29,474 nucleotides of DNA from Nitrospinae bacterium RIFCSPLOWO2_12_FULL_45_22 (GCA_001803565.1 MHDQ01000265.1:1-29474), one strand, 5' to 3'; positions 1-9,115 are shown, counted from the first letter of the stretch. Numbers and translations are program-made. Notes: generated by a model from the sequence alone, not told the origin.

Positions 1-387
1 GTTTTTAAAGGAAAAAAATAACTCTTTGTGCCTTAGTGCCTTTGTGGCTAATACAAGTTTTTATTGTATACTTTTTTATGAAACGCTCTACTGGTTCCAA
101 GATATGGTGGTATAAGGGAATAATATACTACAAAATGATTTTGCTATCACCCCTTATTCTTTCCCCGGGCCACCCTGGAATGGTAGATAACTGTGCCCGT
201 CTCCTCGAGGTACTGTTACGGACGGAGCAAAGCGTAGTCATAGAATCAGGACTATCCTGTATGGTATTGACATATTTTGCAATTATGATAATTTGTGCAT
301 CAAAAATAAACATCTCAGATTCTTCTCCCCAGTTGCAAGCACATATTGGCGAAAGCTCGGAATAAAAAGGTATTTTCAGAGGAACAG
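1..387. other. Intergenic region with a dispersed-repeat fragment
   Basis: There is no convincing gene before the regulator at 388. Bases 22-50, read on the minus strand, are made of near-identical short units of the type CCACAAAGGCACTAAGGCAC. This belongs to the CACAGAT/CACAAAG class of intergenic repeat also seen near 7028 and 7898. The 109-codon open frame at 36-365 has no recognisable domain and overlaps this repeat, so I treat it as chance. No clear promoter could be fixed for the downstream gene. Confidence 0.5.
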
Positions 388-1764
388 ATGAAGAATTGCT
401 ATCAGATTCTATTGGTAGACGATGACAAGACCTTCTCTTATGTGCTGAAAAAGGAGATCGGGCGTATGGGCCATGAAATAACCCTGGCTGGAGATGGTAA
501 TGAGGCGCTAGAGAAGCTTAGAGAAGGTAATTATGATCTAGTATTATTAGATCAGAGGCTACCGGGGCAGGACGGTAAAGCTGTCCTGACAGAAATGAAG
601 AAGCTCGATCCCATGATAGAGGTAATTATCCTGACCGGTTATGGGACTATAGAAAATGCAGTAGAGGCCATGAAGCTAGGCGCTTATCATTATCTCACCA
701 AGCCATGCAAGCTCTCGGAGCTTGAGGTGGTGCTAAATAAGGCCTATGAAAAGAAAGCCCTTAAGGAAGAAAACCTGAATCTTAGGAATACCTTAGAAAG
801 GAAGAGACCAGACTATGAAATCATCGGCGAAAGCCCTGCTATAAAGGCAGTCTTAGAAAGGATAGAAAAGATTGCGCCAGTAGATTTACCCGTATTAGTA
901 CACGGAGAGAGCGGGACAGGTAAAGAACTGGTAGTACGGGCTATACATCAGAAGAGCCACCGGGCCCATAACCTCTTACTAACTATTAATTGTAGCGCTT
1001 TGCCAGAGACTCTGCTAGAAAGCGAATTATTTGGCCATCAAAAAGGGGCCTTTACCGGCGCAATAGAGAATAAAAAAGGGCTCTTTGAAATGGCGCATAA
1101 AGGCACCCTTTTCCTGGACGAGATCGGGGAGATGAGTCCCTCTATGCAAGCTAAGCTGCTAAGGGTACTGCAATTTGGTGAGCTAAGGCGACTGGGCGAT
1201 ACCCGGACAATCAAGGTAGATGTTCGGGTTATTGCCGCTACCAATCGGAATCTAGAAGAGGAGATAATGGAGGGTAGGTTCCGCCAGGACCTTTACTACC
1301 GTTTAAATGTATTAAATATCTCTCTGCCGCCTCTTCGTACTATTCCGGATGATATTCCCTTACTGATAAGACATTTCCTCCGGAACAGCCGGGTGAGTGG
1401 CAGAAAGGTAATAAATATAACCAATGAGGCATTAAGATACTTACAAAATTACCCCTGGCCAGGTAATATCCGGGAGTTAGAAAATACAGTGGAGCGATTA
1501 ATAATCCTTTCTCAAAGCGATATTATTACCTTGAAAGATGTGCTGGATAATATCCCCCTGCACCTCACCTCCCAACCAGATAATGACTCTTGCTCATTGT
1601 CCCTTAGAGAGATGGAACGTACCCAGGTACTAAAAATACTCGCCCAAAACAAGGGAAACAAGACTAAAACCGCTAAGGACTTAGGTATTACCTTAAAGAC
1701 CCTGTATAACAAACTCTATGCCTACCAGAAAGGTGATCCCTCAACTCCTTCACAATTGCAATGA
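388..1764 (+). CDS. Sigma-54-dependent response regulator, NtrC family
   Basis: This is a two-component response regulator that should activate sigma-54 promoters when phosphorylated. From the ATG at 388 it has 458 residues. Residues 1-120 form the receiver domain, with acidic pair D11/D12, phospho-acceptor D55 (LVLLDQRLPG), T83 and K105. Residues about 145-385 are the AAA+ domain, with Walker A GESGTGKE at 173-180, the sigma-54 contact loop GAFTGA at 220-225 and Walker B LFLDEIGEM near 241-249. The last ~45 residues are a Fis-type helix-turn-helix (KTAKDLGITLKTLYNKL). A TTG at 346 would add 14 residues, but the ATG at 388 has GAGGA four bases upstream and gives the usual receiver N-terminus. 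No histidine kinase lies in the window. The sequence does not show its target genes. Confidence 0.95.
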   Translation: MKNCYQILLVDDDKTFSYVLKKEIGRMGHEITLAGDGNEALEKLREGNYDLVLLDQRLPGQDGKAVLTEMKKLDPMIEVIILTGYGTIENAVEAMKLGAYHYLTKPCKLSELEVVLNKAYEKKALKEENLNLRNTLERKRPDYEIIGESPAIKAVLERIEKIAPVDLPVLVHGESGTGKELVVRAIHQKSHRAHNLLLTINCSALPETLLESELFGHQKGAFTGAIENKKGLFEMAHKGTLFLDEIGEMSPSMQAKLLRVLQFGELRRLGDTRTIKVDVRVIAATNRNLEEEIMEGRFRQDLYYRLNVLNISLPPLRTIPDDIPLLIRHFLRNSRVSGRKVINITNEALRYLQNYPWPGNIRELENTVERLIILSQSDIITLKDVLDNIPLHLTSQPDNDSCSLSLREMERTQVLKILAQNKGNKTKTAKDLGITLKTLYNKLYAYQKGDPSTPSQLQ

Positions 1765-1839
1765 CTATGATATTTGATTCCGACAATATGTTGATCTATT
1801 GAGGGTCTGGTGTGGCTTATGCGTTATTCAGGCCCGTCT

Positions 1840-3519
1840 CTAAAAAGGATACTCCCTTTCCCCTGCCCAATCATACTCTAGCCCATCATTCATCCTCAGA
1901 ACACCAATTATCTCCGCAAAGGTAGCATCGGCTTCTAGGGCTTCGAATACGTAAGGAACGAGATTCGTGCCGGGATCAGAAGCTGCCTTTTTTAAGTTCT
2001 TGATCTTTTCCCTAAGGTTCTTGTAATTCCTCGTTGACTTAAACTTCCCATATTTATCCAGATACTCATCCACATCTGAAGTATCTGGAGCGTATAGCTT
2101 GGGTTTGAAGTCCTCTTCAGGAGGTATCTGGAAACGATTTACACCTACAACGGTTCTCTCTCCGCTCTCAATCTTCTTCTGAATATCCAATAGCCCCTTC
2201 TTCAGCTCTTCATGAACCCAGCTACTCTGGAGGGCTGCCATCCAGCCGCCCATCCTTTCTATCTTGTCAACCACAGCTTGAATCTCTTCCTCAATCTTTG
2301 AGGTCAACCACTCAACATAATAAGAACCTGCCAAGGGGTCCGCGACGCTTGTAACTCCTGATTCGTAACGTAACACCTGCTGGGTCCTTATGGCCACTCT
2401 TTCTGCTTCTTCTGTCGGAGTAGACAATGCTTCGTCATAACAGGCGACTTGGAGGCCCATGCAACCACCAAGAATACCGGCCAGAGCCGCTATGGCGCCC
2501 CGCGCGATATTGACGAGAGGTTGTTGACGGGTACACACAGTGCCCACTACATTTCCGTGAGTTCGCAGACACATAGCCCTGGGATCTGTGGCACCCCACT
2601 TTTCTTTCATAGTCCGCGCCCAAATCTTCCGAGCAGCCCTCAGTTTGGCTATATGTTCAAAGAAATCCCGATCTAAAGCAACTGTAGGGCTCAACCCCCG
2701 CCCTATAGCATTTATGTCGACACCCCTCCTAAGCATCTCTCGAATGAGTTCATCTCGACAGGCGATTATGAATGCAATTTCTTGGACTGCATTTGCACCC
2801 GACTCGCAGAAAGCAGCTCCGTCAGCGTACCATATGTTCCACTTTGGCAAATTCCTGAGTATATACTCACAAAAATCATTACCCCATCTTGCCAGCGTGG
2901 AAAACCGGCCATCAACATATAGAACTTCAGGCCAACTTGGTGTGTAAACAAAAAGATGAAGGTATAATGCCGAATGGACTACTCTGAGGTCGCTGATATT
3001 ATAGCCCCGCCTCTTGGCTGCCAATATATAAGCCTGAGATAGCGCGGGGAGCGGATAATTCCAGCACATGCTTAATGCGTCCAAGGGTAGATCCTCCGTC
3101 ATAACTTCAACATCCCTCAAAGTATGCAAAGCTACACCACAAACCCCAAATTGACCCTCAGCATAGGGCTGGTCAGGCTCGATGCCATACCATGTTGGAC
3201 TATCCATCTCACAGTCCACAGCATTTGCGCCTTGCGATAGTACAAACTTGAGCCTCTCGTTTTGCCTTTCTGGTGTTGATAAGCCGATGATCTGTCGGAT
3301 GTTCCAGAGTTTACCCCTATACATTTTGGGATGATGACCTCTGGTAAAAGGATATTGACCGGGGAGACCAATATCGCTGTGGAACTCGATATGGGAGATG
3401 TCACTCGGGGTATATACCTCGTTGACTGGAATACCTGAGGGAGTGGTGAAATCAGTGGTCGCCTCTCGATATGCATCTCTGATTTTTTCTCTTCGGATTT
3501 CTTCAACTTGTGTACTCAT
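1840..3519 (-). CDS. Divergent methylmalonyl-CoA mutase-like acyl-CoA mutase, large (catalytic) subunit
   Basis: This is a B12-dependent acyl-CoA carbon-skeleton mutase of 559 residues, the usual length of the catalytic subunit in split enzymes. It has no cobalamin-binding domain, so a separate small subunit is expected; none is in the window. Family landmarks are GQYPFTRG (54-61), KMYRGKLWNIRQ (65-76), LPKWN (224-228), DFFEHIAKLRAAR (285-297), MCLRTHGN (316-323) and the segment ending in ESGERTVVGVNRF. By eye, the QNDILKE motif is missing, the usual EQGQTGLSVAFDLPT stretch reads differently, and GYH before QEAGA reads GAA (234-236), so the position of the catalytic histidine appears to be alanine. 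The substrate is therefore probably not methylmalonyl-CoA. The start is supported by AGGAGGT four bases upstream (3524-3530). It converges with the NtrC gene across 75 bases. Confidence 0.85.
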   Translation of the reverse strand: MSTQVEEIRREKIRDAYREATTDFTTPSGIPVNEVYTPSDISHIEFHSDIGLPGQYPFTRGHHPKMYRGKLWNIRQIIGLSTPERQNERLKFVLSQGANAVDCEMDSPTWYGIEPDQPYAEGQFGVCGVALHTLRDVEVMTEDLPLDALSMCWNYPLPALSQAYILAAKRRGYNISDLRVVHSALYLHLFVYTPSWPEVLYVDGRFSTLARWGNDFCEYILRNLPKWNIWYADGAAFCESGANAVQEIAFIIACRDELIREMLRRGVDINAIGRGLSPTVALDRDFFEHIAKLRAARKIWARTMKEKWGATDPRAMCLRTHGNVVGTVCTRQQPLVNIARGAIAALAGILGGCMGLQVACYDEALSTPTEEAERVAIRTQQVLRYESGVTSVADPLAGSYYVEWLTSKIEEEIQAVVDKIERMGGWMAALQSSWVHEELKKGLLDIQKKIESGERTVVGVNRFQIPPEEDFKPKLYAPDTSDVDEYLDKYGKFKSTRNYKNLREKIKNLKKAASDPGTNLVPYVFEALEADATFAEIIGVLRMNDGLEYDWAGEREYPF

Positions 3520-3544
3520 CGGGACCTCCTCTTTGCCTTCAGAT

Positions 3545-3566
3545 TGAACTTAATTGTTTTAGTTCA
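3545..3566. promoter_or_regulatory. Palindrome upstream of the mutase gene, possible operator
   Basis: TGAACT and AGTTCA are inverted around a short AT-rich core, with two further symmetric pairs (AA/TT) inside, giving a 22-base imperfect palindrome. It ends 25 bases before the mutase ATG on the minus strand, where a repressor or activator site would be expected. Operator function is inference; no regulator of known specificity can be matched. Confidence 0.25.
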
Positions 3567-3903
3567 GAGCGCCCCTAGGGGGTGGAGCGGCGGTTCTCCC
3601 CCGGTCCTCTCCTAGTGTGCCATGGCCAAACCTCCGTATACAATTTTCTCAGACTATAGTCAATCACGTCATTAGTAAAACCGAGACCTCTTTCCCGTGA
3701 CCGGTGTGCAAATAACTTCTGTATCATGCCCCACGTGCTGCACGTATCACTCGTCTAGTTGGTTTCCTGAAGAGTAATATCTAAAGGGTGAAAGTATTAT
3801 TTTAAAGATGATAGATGATAAGATGAGATGATAAGGAATTGCATTTTTGTTTAAGAAAAATTAACACATCGACAAGGAAAATTGCAACCCTTTTTTCCGT
3901 AAA
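3567..3903. other. Intergenic DNA, no gene seen
   Basis: No open frame with coding character was found on either strand. Bases 3807-3836 are a purine-rich low-complexity run built on GATGATA/GATGAGAT. No terminator or known RNA was recognised. Confidence 0.4.
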
Positions 3904-4051
3904 ATAGCGATTGATTTTCCAGAAATGCTAGACTCCTTTGTCATTCTGAGCGTTAGCGAAGAATCTATTGAGACCCTTCGCTTTGCTCAGGGTGACATTC
4001 ATAATAATGTGAGCCCTTTATTCGAGAGAGGTCATTGTTTTCAATCGCTAT
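3904..4051. repeat. Nested inverted-repeat element (CATTCTGAGCG / GAAGAATCT type)
   Basis: The inner palindrome pairs 3939-3963 with 3973-3996. Both arms read TGTCA..CTGAGC...AGCGAAG with a few differences and a loop of about 9 bases. This is the widely dispersed TCATTCTGAGCG...GAAGAATCT repeat seen in many bacterial genomes. It is enclosed by an outer 11-base perfect inverted repeat, ATAGCGATTGA at 3904-3914 and its complement at 4041-4051. Function is unknown; it could form a transcript-end hairpin or be a small non-autonomous mobile unit. Confidence 0.7.
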
Positions 4052-4072
4052 CTTTCTGAACATTAGCCTGGC

Positions 4073-4101
4073 TTGACAAAGATAGGGCTTTTAATTAAGC
4101 T
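4073..4101 (+). promoter_or_regulatory. Candidate sigma-70 promoter for the isomerase-lepA operon
   Basis: A perfect -35 hexamer TTGACA lies at 4073-4078. A weak -10, TAAGCT, lies at 4096-4101 after a 17-base spacer, within AT-rich sequence, about 50 bases before the isomerase start. The poor -10 keeps confidence low. Confidence 0.35.
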
Positions 4102-4150
4102 AACAATTTAATAGTTTATAGGCTAAACAAAGGAGAAGGCGATATTCGGG

Positions 4151-5209
4151 ATGGACCTGGATAATATAACGGAGATAAAAGAGATTGATAAGAGTGGCAT
4201 GGCCACTCTCCTCCACGGTTTTTCTGAGCAATGCCAACAAGGGATAATCCTGGGCCAGGGAGCAGAAGTTCCTTTCAAAAAAGGAGCTATTAAGAATATT
4301 ATCATAACTGGATTAGGTGGCTCAGGTATCGGGGGAGACTTATTAAGGATTAGCTCAGTTAACCAACTCTCCATACCACTTTATATTAACCGTGGCTATC
4401 ACCTACCAGGCTTTGCCGGTGAAGAATCATTGGTCTTCGTAGTAAGCTATTCGGGTAATACTGAGGAGACTATCAGTGCCTTACAAGGAGCCATAAAAGC
4501 CGGTTGCCAGATAGTCATCATTAGCAGTAATGGTTTGCTAGAGAAAGTCGCCCAGGAAAAGAGCCTCCCTTTACTTAGAATACCGAAAGGTTATCCCCCC
4601 CGGACTGCCTTAGGTTATCTGTTCTTTCCTATTCGGAAGAGTATAGAAAAGTTGGGTTATATTCCTGAGCAAAAAGGGGCGGAAGAAGAAACCATATCCC
4701 TCTTGCAAGATTTAGCCAGACAATATTCTCTGGAACAGCCTTTATCTTCTAATCCAGCAAAACAACTGGCACAAAGGCTCTTTAATAAAATCCCGGTAGT
4801 CTATGGGACTTTGGATAATACTGACGTTGTGGCATATCGCTGGAAGTGCCAGTTTAATGAGAATGCCAAGGCTTATGCTGCTTATCACGTCTTCCCTGAG
4901 CTTAATCATAATGAGATCGTGGGCTGGGAAAGGGCCGATGCTATAGCAAAGCAATTCGTGGTGACCATCTTTCGGGATAAGGGTGACCCAGCGAGGATCA
5001 AGCAGCGGATAGATATTACGGCCCGGATGCTGTCCGATAAAGTAGACCAGGTTATCCAACTTGATTCCCAGGGCGATTCTTTACTGGCTCGAATCTTTTC
5101 TCTAATTTATCTGGGTGATTATGTAAGCTATTATCTGGCTATATTGCGAGAGATTGATCCAACGCCAGTACAATCCATAAATTACTTAAAAAGTGAACTA
5201 AGTAAGTGA
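4151..5209 (+). CDS. Bifunctional phosphoglucose/phosphomannose isomerase
   Basis: This cytosolic enzyme interconverts glucose-6-P or mannose-6-P with fructose-6-P, linking glycolysis/gluconeogenesis to sugar-nucleotide supply. The 352 residues match the length of the small PGI/PMI family first known from Archaea, not classical Pgi. Visible motifs are a SIS-domain phosphosugar loop [11 protein letters not shown] (54-64), SYSGNTEET, the family signature [22 protein letters not shown] near residue 250 with the catalytic Glu/His region, and the C-terminal [26 protein letters not shown] precedes the start, though with long spacing. The stop is one base from the lepA start, so the two genes are very likely co-transcribed. 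Confidence 0.93.
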   Translation: MDLDNITEIKEIDKSGMATLLHGFSEQCQQGIILGQGAEVPFKKGAIKNIIITGLGGSGIGGDLLRISSVNQLSIPLYINRGYHLPGFAGEESLVFVVSYSGNTEETISALQGAIKAGCQIVIISSNGLLEKVAQEKSLPLLRIPKGYPPRTALGYLFFPIRKSIEKLGYIPEQKGAEEETISLLQDLARQYSLEQPLSSNPAKQLAQRLFNKIPVVYGTLDNTDVVAYRWKCQFNENAKAYAAYHVFPELNHNEIVGWERADAIAKQFVVTIFRDKGDPARIKQRIDITARMLSDKVDQVIQLDSQGDSLLARIFSLIYLGDYVSYYLAILREIDPTPVQSINYLKSELSK

Positions 5210-5210
5210 T

Positions 5211-7013
5211 ATGAGTTTTCAGGAAAGGATCCGAAATTTTTCTATCATTGCCCATATTGATCATGGGAAATCTACCCTCGCTGATCGCCTCCTGGAAATT
5301 ACCGGCACCGTCTCTCCCAGGGAGATGGTGGACCAGATCCTGGATGATATGGAACTGGAGCGGGAACGAGGGATTACCATCAAAGCCCGGGCCGTGCGCA
5401 TGGCCTACCGGAACGGCTATAGCCACGAGTATATCCTTAATCTTATTGATACTCCGGGTCATGTAGATTTTTCTTATGAAGTATCCCGGAGCCTGGCGGC
5501 TTGTGAAGGTGTCTTATTAGTTATTGATGCTTCTCAAGGGATAGAGGCCCAAACCTTAGCCAATTTTTATCTGGCCTTAGAAAATAACCTCCAGATCATA
5601 CCGGTAATTAATAAGATTGATCTGCCAGTAGCAGATGTACAAGGGGTGGAGCGACAGATAGAGGATATCCTGGGTTTAGATGCCAGTGATGTATTGCTCA
5701 CCAGTGCCAAGGAAGGGCTTGGTGTGCGAGAGATTCTGGACCAGATAATAGCCCGGATTCCACCTCCGCAAGGCGATCCCCAGACCCCTTTAAAGGCCCT
5801 GATTTTCGATTCCTGGTTCGACCAGTATCATGGCTCCGTGGTTCTGTTACGGGTATTTGAGGGCAGGGTGCGGCCCGGAGATAAGATCGTATTGATGTCT
5901 AGTGGCAAAGAGTTTGAGGTTCAACAAGTTGGTGTCCTTAGCCCGAAACCTAAACCTACCAAAGAGCTGACGGCCGGTGAAGTAGGCTATCTTATGGCTG
6001 GTTTTAAAAAGGTAAGCGATACCAAAATAGGTGATACTATTACTTCAGCCACAACCCCAGCCTCACAGCCACTGCCGGGCTACAAAGAGATTAAACCTAT
6101 GGTCTTCAGCGGGCTATACCCGGTAGAAAATACCCAGTATGAATCCTTGAGGGATGCCCTGGAAAAACTCCACCTCAATGACTCGGCCTTCAAATATGAG
6201 CCGGAAACTTCTCTAGCCTTAGGGTTTGGCTTCCGGTGTGGTTTTTTAGGCTTGCTCCATATGGATATTGTCAAAGAGAGGTTGGAGAGAGAATTTGGTC
6301 TCGCTTTGCTCAACACCGCCCCTACCGTCGTCTATCAGGTTACTACTACCAAAGGAGAAAAGATGAGGGTAGAAAACCCGGCTAAATTACCTCCACCGCA
6401 TGAGACCTTGAAGATAGAAGAACCTATCATCTCGGCCACTATCATTCTGCCACCAACATATTTAGGCCCGGTATTGAGTTTAGTCCAGGAGAGGCGCGCT
6501 ATCCAGAAGAGTTTAGAATACCTGGACAGGGATAAGGTATTGCTTACTTATCATATCCCCCTCAACGAGATTGTCATGGATTTTTATGATAAACTTAAAT
6601 CTTTAAGCCGGGGCTATGCCTCTTTTGATTATGAATTTTTGGGGTATAAAGAAGCGCCTCTGATAAAGCTAGATATCCTCCTTAATGGTGAGTCAGTAGA
6701 TGCCTTATCTATGATTGTCCATAAAGATAAGGCCTATTTCCAGGGCCAAGAGATGGTGAAGAGGATGCGGGAGGTAATACCCAGACAACTTTTTGAGGTA
6801 ATTATCCAGGCCGCTATTGGCAACAAGATTATTGCTCGCGACTCTATCAAGCCTTTACGCAAGCATGTAACCGGTAAATGTTATGGTGGCGATATAACCC
6901 GGAAACGAAAGCTTCTGGAGAAACAAAAGGAAGGTAAGAAACGCATGAAGCAGTTGGGTAAGGTACAGATACCGCAAGAGGCTTTTCTGGCCTTACTCAG
7001 GGTATCTATTTAA
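5211..7013 (+). CDS. lepA: Elongation factor 4 (ribosome back-translocating GTPase LepA)
   Basis: LepA is a translational GTPase that binds the ribosome and acts in translation quality and/or 30S assembly. The length of 600 residues is normal. G motifs are G1 AHIDHGKST (14-22), the switch region ERERGITI (50-57), G3 DTPGH (80-84), G4 NKID (134-137) and G5 SAK (165-167). EF-G-like domains II, III and V follow. The LepA-specific C-terminal domain is evident from [20 protein letters not shown] and ends in [10 protein letters not shown]. The start lies one base after the isomerase stop, which suggests translational coupling. lepA is often next to lepB, as here. Confidence 0.97.
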   Translation: MSFQERIRNFSIIAHIDHGKSTLADRLLEITGTVSPREMVDQILDDMELERERGITIKARAVRMAYRNGYSHEYILNLIDTPGHVDFSYEVSRSLAACEGVLLVIDASQGIEAQTLANFYLALENNLQIIPVINKIDLPVADVQGVERQIEDILGLDASDVLLTSAKEGLGVREILDQIIARIPPPQGDPQTPLKALIFDSWFDQYHGSVVLLRVFEGRVRPGDKIVLMSSGKEFEVQQVGVLSPKPKPTKELTAGEVGYLMAGFKKVSDTKIGDTITSATTPASQPLPGYKEIKPMVFSGLYPVENTQYESLRDALEKLHLNDSAFKYEPETSLALGFGFRCGFLGLLHMDIVKERLEREFGLALLNTAPTVVYQVTTTKGEKMRVENPAKLPPPHETLKIEEPIISATIILPPTYLGPVLSLVQERRAIQKSLEYLDRDKVLLTYHIPLNEIVMDFYDKLKSLSRGYASFDYEFLGYKEAPLIKLDILLNGESVDALSMIVHKDKAYFQGQEMVKRMREVIPRQLFEVIIQAAIGNKIIARDSIKPLRKHVTGKCYGGDITRKRKLLEKQKEGKKRMKQLGKVQIPQEAFLALLRVSI

Positions 7014-7027
7014 AGGCAAATACCTGG

Positions 7028-7122
7028 CCACAGATTCACGCAGATAGCCCCTGATCACCACAGAGATCACAGAGTGATAGGCAATTGCCAATAGCCCTTT
7101 ACCGATCCGCGTAAATATGTGG
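7028..7122. repeat. Inverted-repeat element of the CCACAGATT(C)ACGC type
   Basis: CCACAGATTCACGCAGAT at 7028-7045 is inverted at 7105-7122 (14 of 18 positions match), giving a 95-base element between lepA and lepB. Inside it is CACCACAGAGATCACAGAG, another member of the same short-unit family. Such units are common between genes in many uncultured bacteria; their function is unknown. Confidence 0.6.
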
Positions 7123-7145
7123 CTGAAGAGCTACTTTCTAACTAA

Positions 7146-7772
7146 ATGAAAGAGAAGGAACAGGCTATCAAGAAAAGTGTTTATAGAGAATATCTGGAGG
7201 CCCTGGCTTATGCCATTGTCCTGGCTTTATTCATCCGGGCTTTTGTGGTACAGGCATTCAAAATCCCTTCTGGCTCCATGATCCCTACCTTACAGATCGG
7301 TGATCATATCCTGGTAAATAAGTTTATCTACGGGATAAAGATTCCCTTTACTGATAAAAAATTATTTACTTTCAAAGAACCTAAACGGGGAGATATCATT
7401 GTTTTTAGATACCCCGGCGATGAAGACCGGGACTTTATTAAGCGGGCAATAGGATTACCTGGTGATACCATAGAGATAAGGGATAAGCAGGTATCTATTA
7501 ATGGTAAACCCTTAAAGGAACCTTATGCAATATTCAATGAGCATAATATCCTGGGCAACTCAGGATATTCCCGAGACAATTATGGCCCGGTAAAAATCCC
7601 GCCCCATCATCTCTTCGTGATGGGGGATAACCGGGATAATAGTATGGATAGCCGTTTCTGGGGTTTTCTGGATGAAAGTAAGGTCAAAGGAAGGGCCTTT
7701 ATTATTTATTGGTCCTGGGATAGCAACGATCATTGGGTACGTTGGCGAAGGATAGGAGATCTACTGCATTAA
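7146..7772 (+). CDS. lepB: Signal peptidase I
   Basis: This membrane-bound serine protease cleaves signal peptides from Sec- and Tat-exported proteins on the outer face of the inner membrane. It has 208 residues. One N-terminal membrane helix (about 17-37) is followed directly by the catalytic serine box FKIPSGSMIPTL with S44. The general base lysine is K99 in RDFIKRAIGLPGD, and the signature GDNRDNSMDSRFWG lies near 157-170. A single transmembrane segment gives the short form of the family. The ribosome-binding site is weak. An intergenic repeat separates it from lepA, so it may not be co-transcribed with it. Confidence 0.96.
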   Translation: MKEKEQAIKKSVYREYLEALAYAIVLALFIRAFVVQAFKIPSGSMIPTLQIGDHILVNKFIYGIKIPFTDKKLFTFKEPKRGDIIVFRYPGDEDRDFIKRAIGLPGDTIEIRDKQVSINGKPLKEPYAIFNEHNILGNSGYSRDNYGPVKIPPHHLFVMGDNRDNSMDSRFWGFLDESKVKGRAFIIYWSWDSNDHWVRWRRIGDLLH

Positions 7773-7786
7773 ACCCTTACTTTGTG

Positions 7787-7930
7787 ACGCGGATGAACGC
7801 AGGTTATACTGCCCAGGGAATACAGGAGTCAGAATTCAGAAGTCAATATGAATGGAACAATCAACTTCCCTTCTGAATTCTGACTCCTGTATCCTAGTTA
7901 TCTGTGCGAATCTGCGGCAATCTGTGTCCT
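7787..7930. repeat. Composite repeat: 23-bp perfect inverted repeat inside CACAGAT-type sequence
   Basis: Bases 7820-7842 and 7870-7892 are perfect 23-base inverted copies built around AGGAGTCAGAATTCAG, with a 27-base loop. On the left, 7787-7803 resembles GCGGATGAACGCAG. On the right, 7899-7927 resembles ATCTGTGCGAATCTGCGG. These flanks are the other repeat class found at 7028 and at the window start, so one repeat type may have inserted into another. Confidence 0.65.
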
Positions 7931-7975
7931 AATTGTAATTTCAGATGGACATTTGCTAGAGAAAGACGATTTATA

Positions 7976-9115
7976 ATGATGGACGGGACAGAGAAAATTC
8001 TGGATACTTTTGCTGCTAGCGTGAGAGACCCATTCAACCGGCTGAAAGAATATAAGGCAAGAGTTGGGAAAAAGGCCATTGGTTATTTTCTGACTGATTT
8101 TCCTGAAGAGCTTATCCATGCTGCCAGCATGATTCCCATAGCTGTTTTAGGCAATAATGAAAATATCTCCCTGGCCGATGCCTATTTCCAAAATTTTGCC
8201 TGCTCGCTGGTACGCAGTACCCTGGAGAGCAAATTAAATCATACCCTGGATATCCTGGATGGGATGGTTATTCCCCATATATGCGATACCACCCAATGCC
8301 TGGCCAGCATATGGAAGATAGCCTTTCCGGGGGGCTATTTTGATGAGCTGGTTTTTCCTAAAAAGAGACATACCCCCAGTGCCCGTACTTATCTCCTCAA
8401 TGAGCTGAGCCGTTTCAAAAAAGGGCTAGAAGAATATGCTGGGGTAAAGATAACAGATGAGAGTCTATGGGATAGCATCCGGCTATACAACAACCATCGG
8501 GAGTTACTAAGAAAACTTTATGCCTTCAAGCGCGATCATCCCCAGGCATTGCATGAACGGGAATTCTTTACTATTATAAGGGCTTCTATGCTGATGGCCA
8601 AAGAGGAACATAGCCAACTGCTATCTCAGATGATGACTGGCTTAGCGGAGCGGACAACAAAGCCGGAAAAGAAAGTGAGGCTGGTTGTTTCCGGGATGGT
8701 ATGCGAGCCCCTACAGGTCCTGGATCTGATTGATGAGCTAGGGGGCGCCATTGTCAATGATGATCTCTGCACAGGCTCCCGATATTTCCTGGAAGATATT
8801 GAGCTGAACCATAACCCCTTAGAAGCCATTGTTGACCGGCAGTTGAAAAAAAACCCTTTTCCAGGATACCATATCGTTTCCGATGAAGCCGGGGATTCCC
8901 TCCTAGATATGGTTGAAAAAACCGATGCCCATGGGGTTATCTTCTTGCACCTCAAATTCTGCGAGGTGCATAACTTTGACTACCCGGATTTGAAGAAGAG
9001 ACTAGAGGAGAGGAAAATACCCCATCTGCTCCTGGAGACCGAGCTCCAGATGACTTCTTTGGAACAACTCAGGACCCGCCTCCAGGCCTTTATAGAAATA
9101 CTGGGGAGAAGATAG
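7976..9115 (+). CDS. 2-hydroxyacyl-CoA dehydratase / benzoyl-CoA reductase family subunit (HgdB/BcrC-like)
   Basis: These Fe-S subunits carry out ATP-driven, radical-type elimination of water from 2-hydroxyacyl-CoA or reduction of aromatic acyl-CoA. Both reactions need an ATP-hydrolysing activator. From ATG 7976 the protein has 379 residues, like the smaller subunit (BcrC/HgdB). Candidate cluster ligands are C76 in FACSLVRS and C103/C108 in HICDTTQC; FCEVHNFD near the C-terminus is family-typical. An upstream GTG at 7904 would start inside a dispersed repeat and add 24 unrelated residues, so I reject it; a second ATG at 7979 is equally possible. The partner subunit follows after 76 bases. No activator gene is in the window, and the substrate cannot be told. 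Confidence 0.88.
   Translation: MMDGTEKILDTFAASVRDPFNRLKEYKARVGKKAIGYFLTDFPEELIHAASMIPIAVLGNNENISLADAYFQNFACSLVRSTLESKLNHTLDILDGMVIPHICDTTQCLASIWKIAFPGGYFDELVFPKKRHTPSARTYLLNELSRFKKGLEEYAGVKITDESLWDSIRLYNNHRELLRKLYAFKRDHPQALHEREFFTIIRASMLMAKEEHSQLLSQMMTGLAERTTKPEKKVRLVVSGMVCEPLQVLDLIDELGGAIVNDDLCTGSRYFLEDIELNHNPLEAIVDRQLKKNPFPGYHIVSDEAGDSLLDMVEKTDAHGVIFLHLKFCEVHNFDYPDLKKRLEERKIPHLLLETELQMTSLEQLRTRLQAFIEILGRR

Noticed and set aside
36-365. 109-codon open frame on the plus strand
   Set aside because: No domain or good start context; it begins in an intergenic repeat and runs into the regulator's upstream region.
3807-3836. GATGATA-rich run considered as a tandem repeat or CRISPR fragment
   Set aside because: Irregular, very short units with no spacers; simple low-complexity DNA.
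5139-5462. Minus-strand 107-codon frame over the lepA start
   Set aside because: Shadow of lepA and the isomerase gene, both clearly coding on the plus strand.
7904-7975. N-terminal extension of the HgdB/BcrC-like protein from a GTG start
   Set aside because: The extra 24 codons translate a dispersed repeat and unrelated sequence; ATG 7976 fits the family N-terminus.
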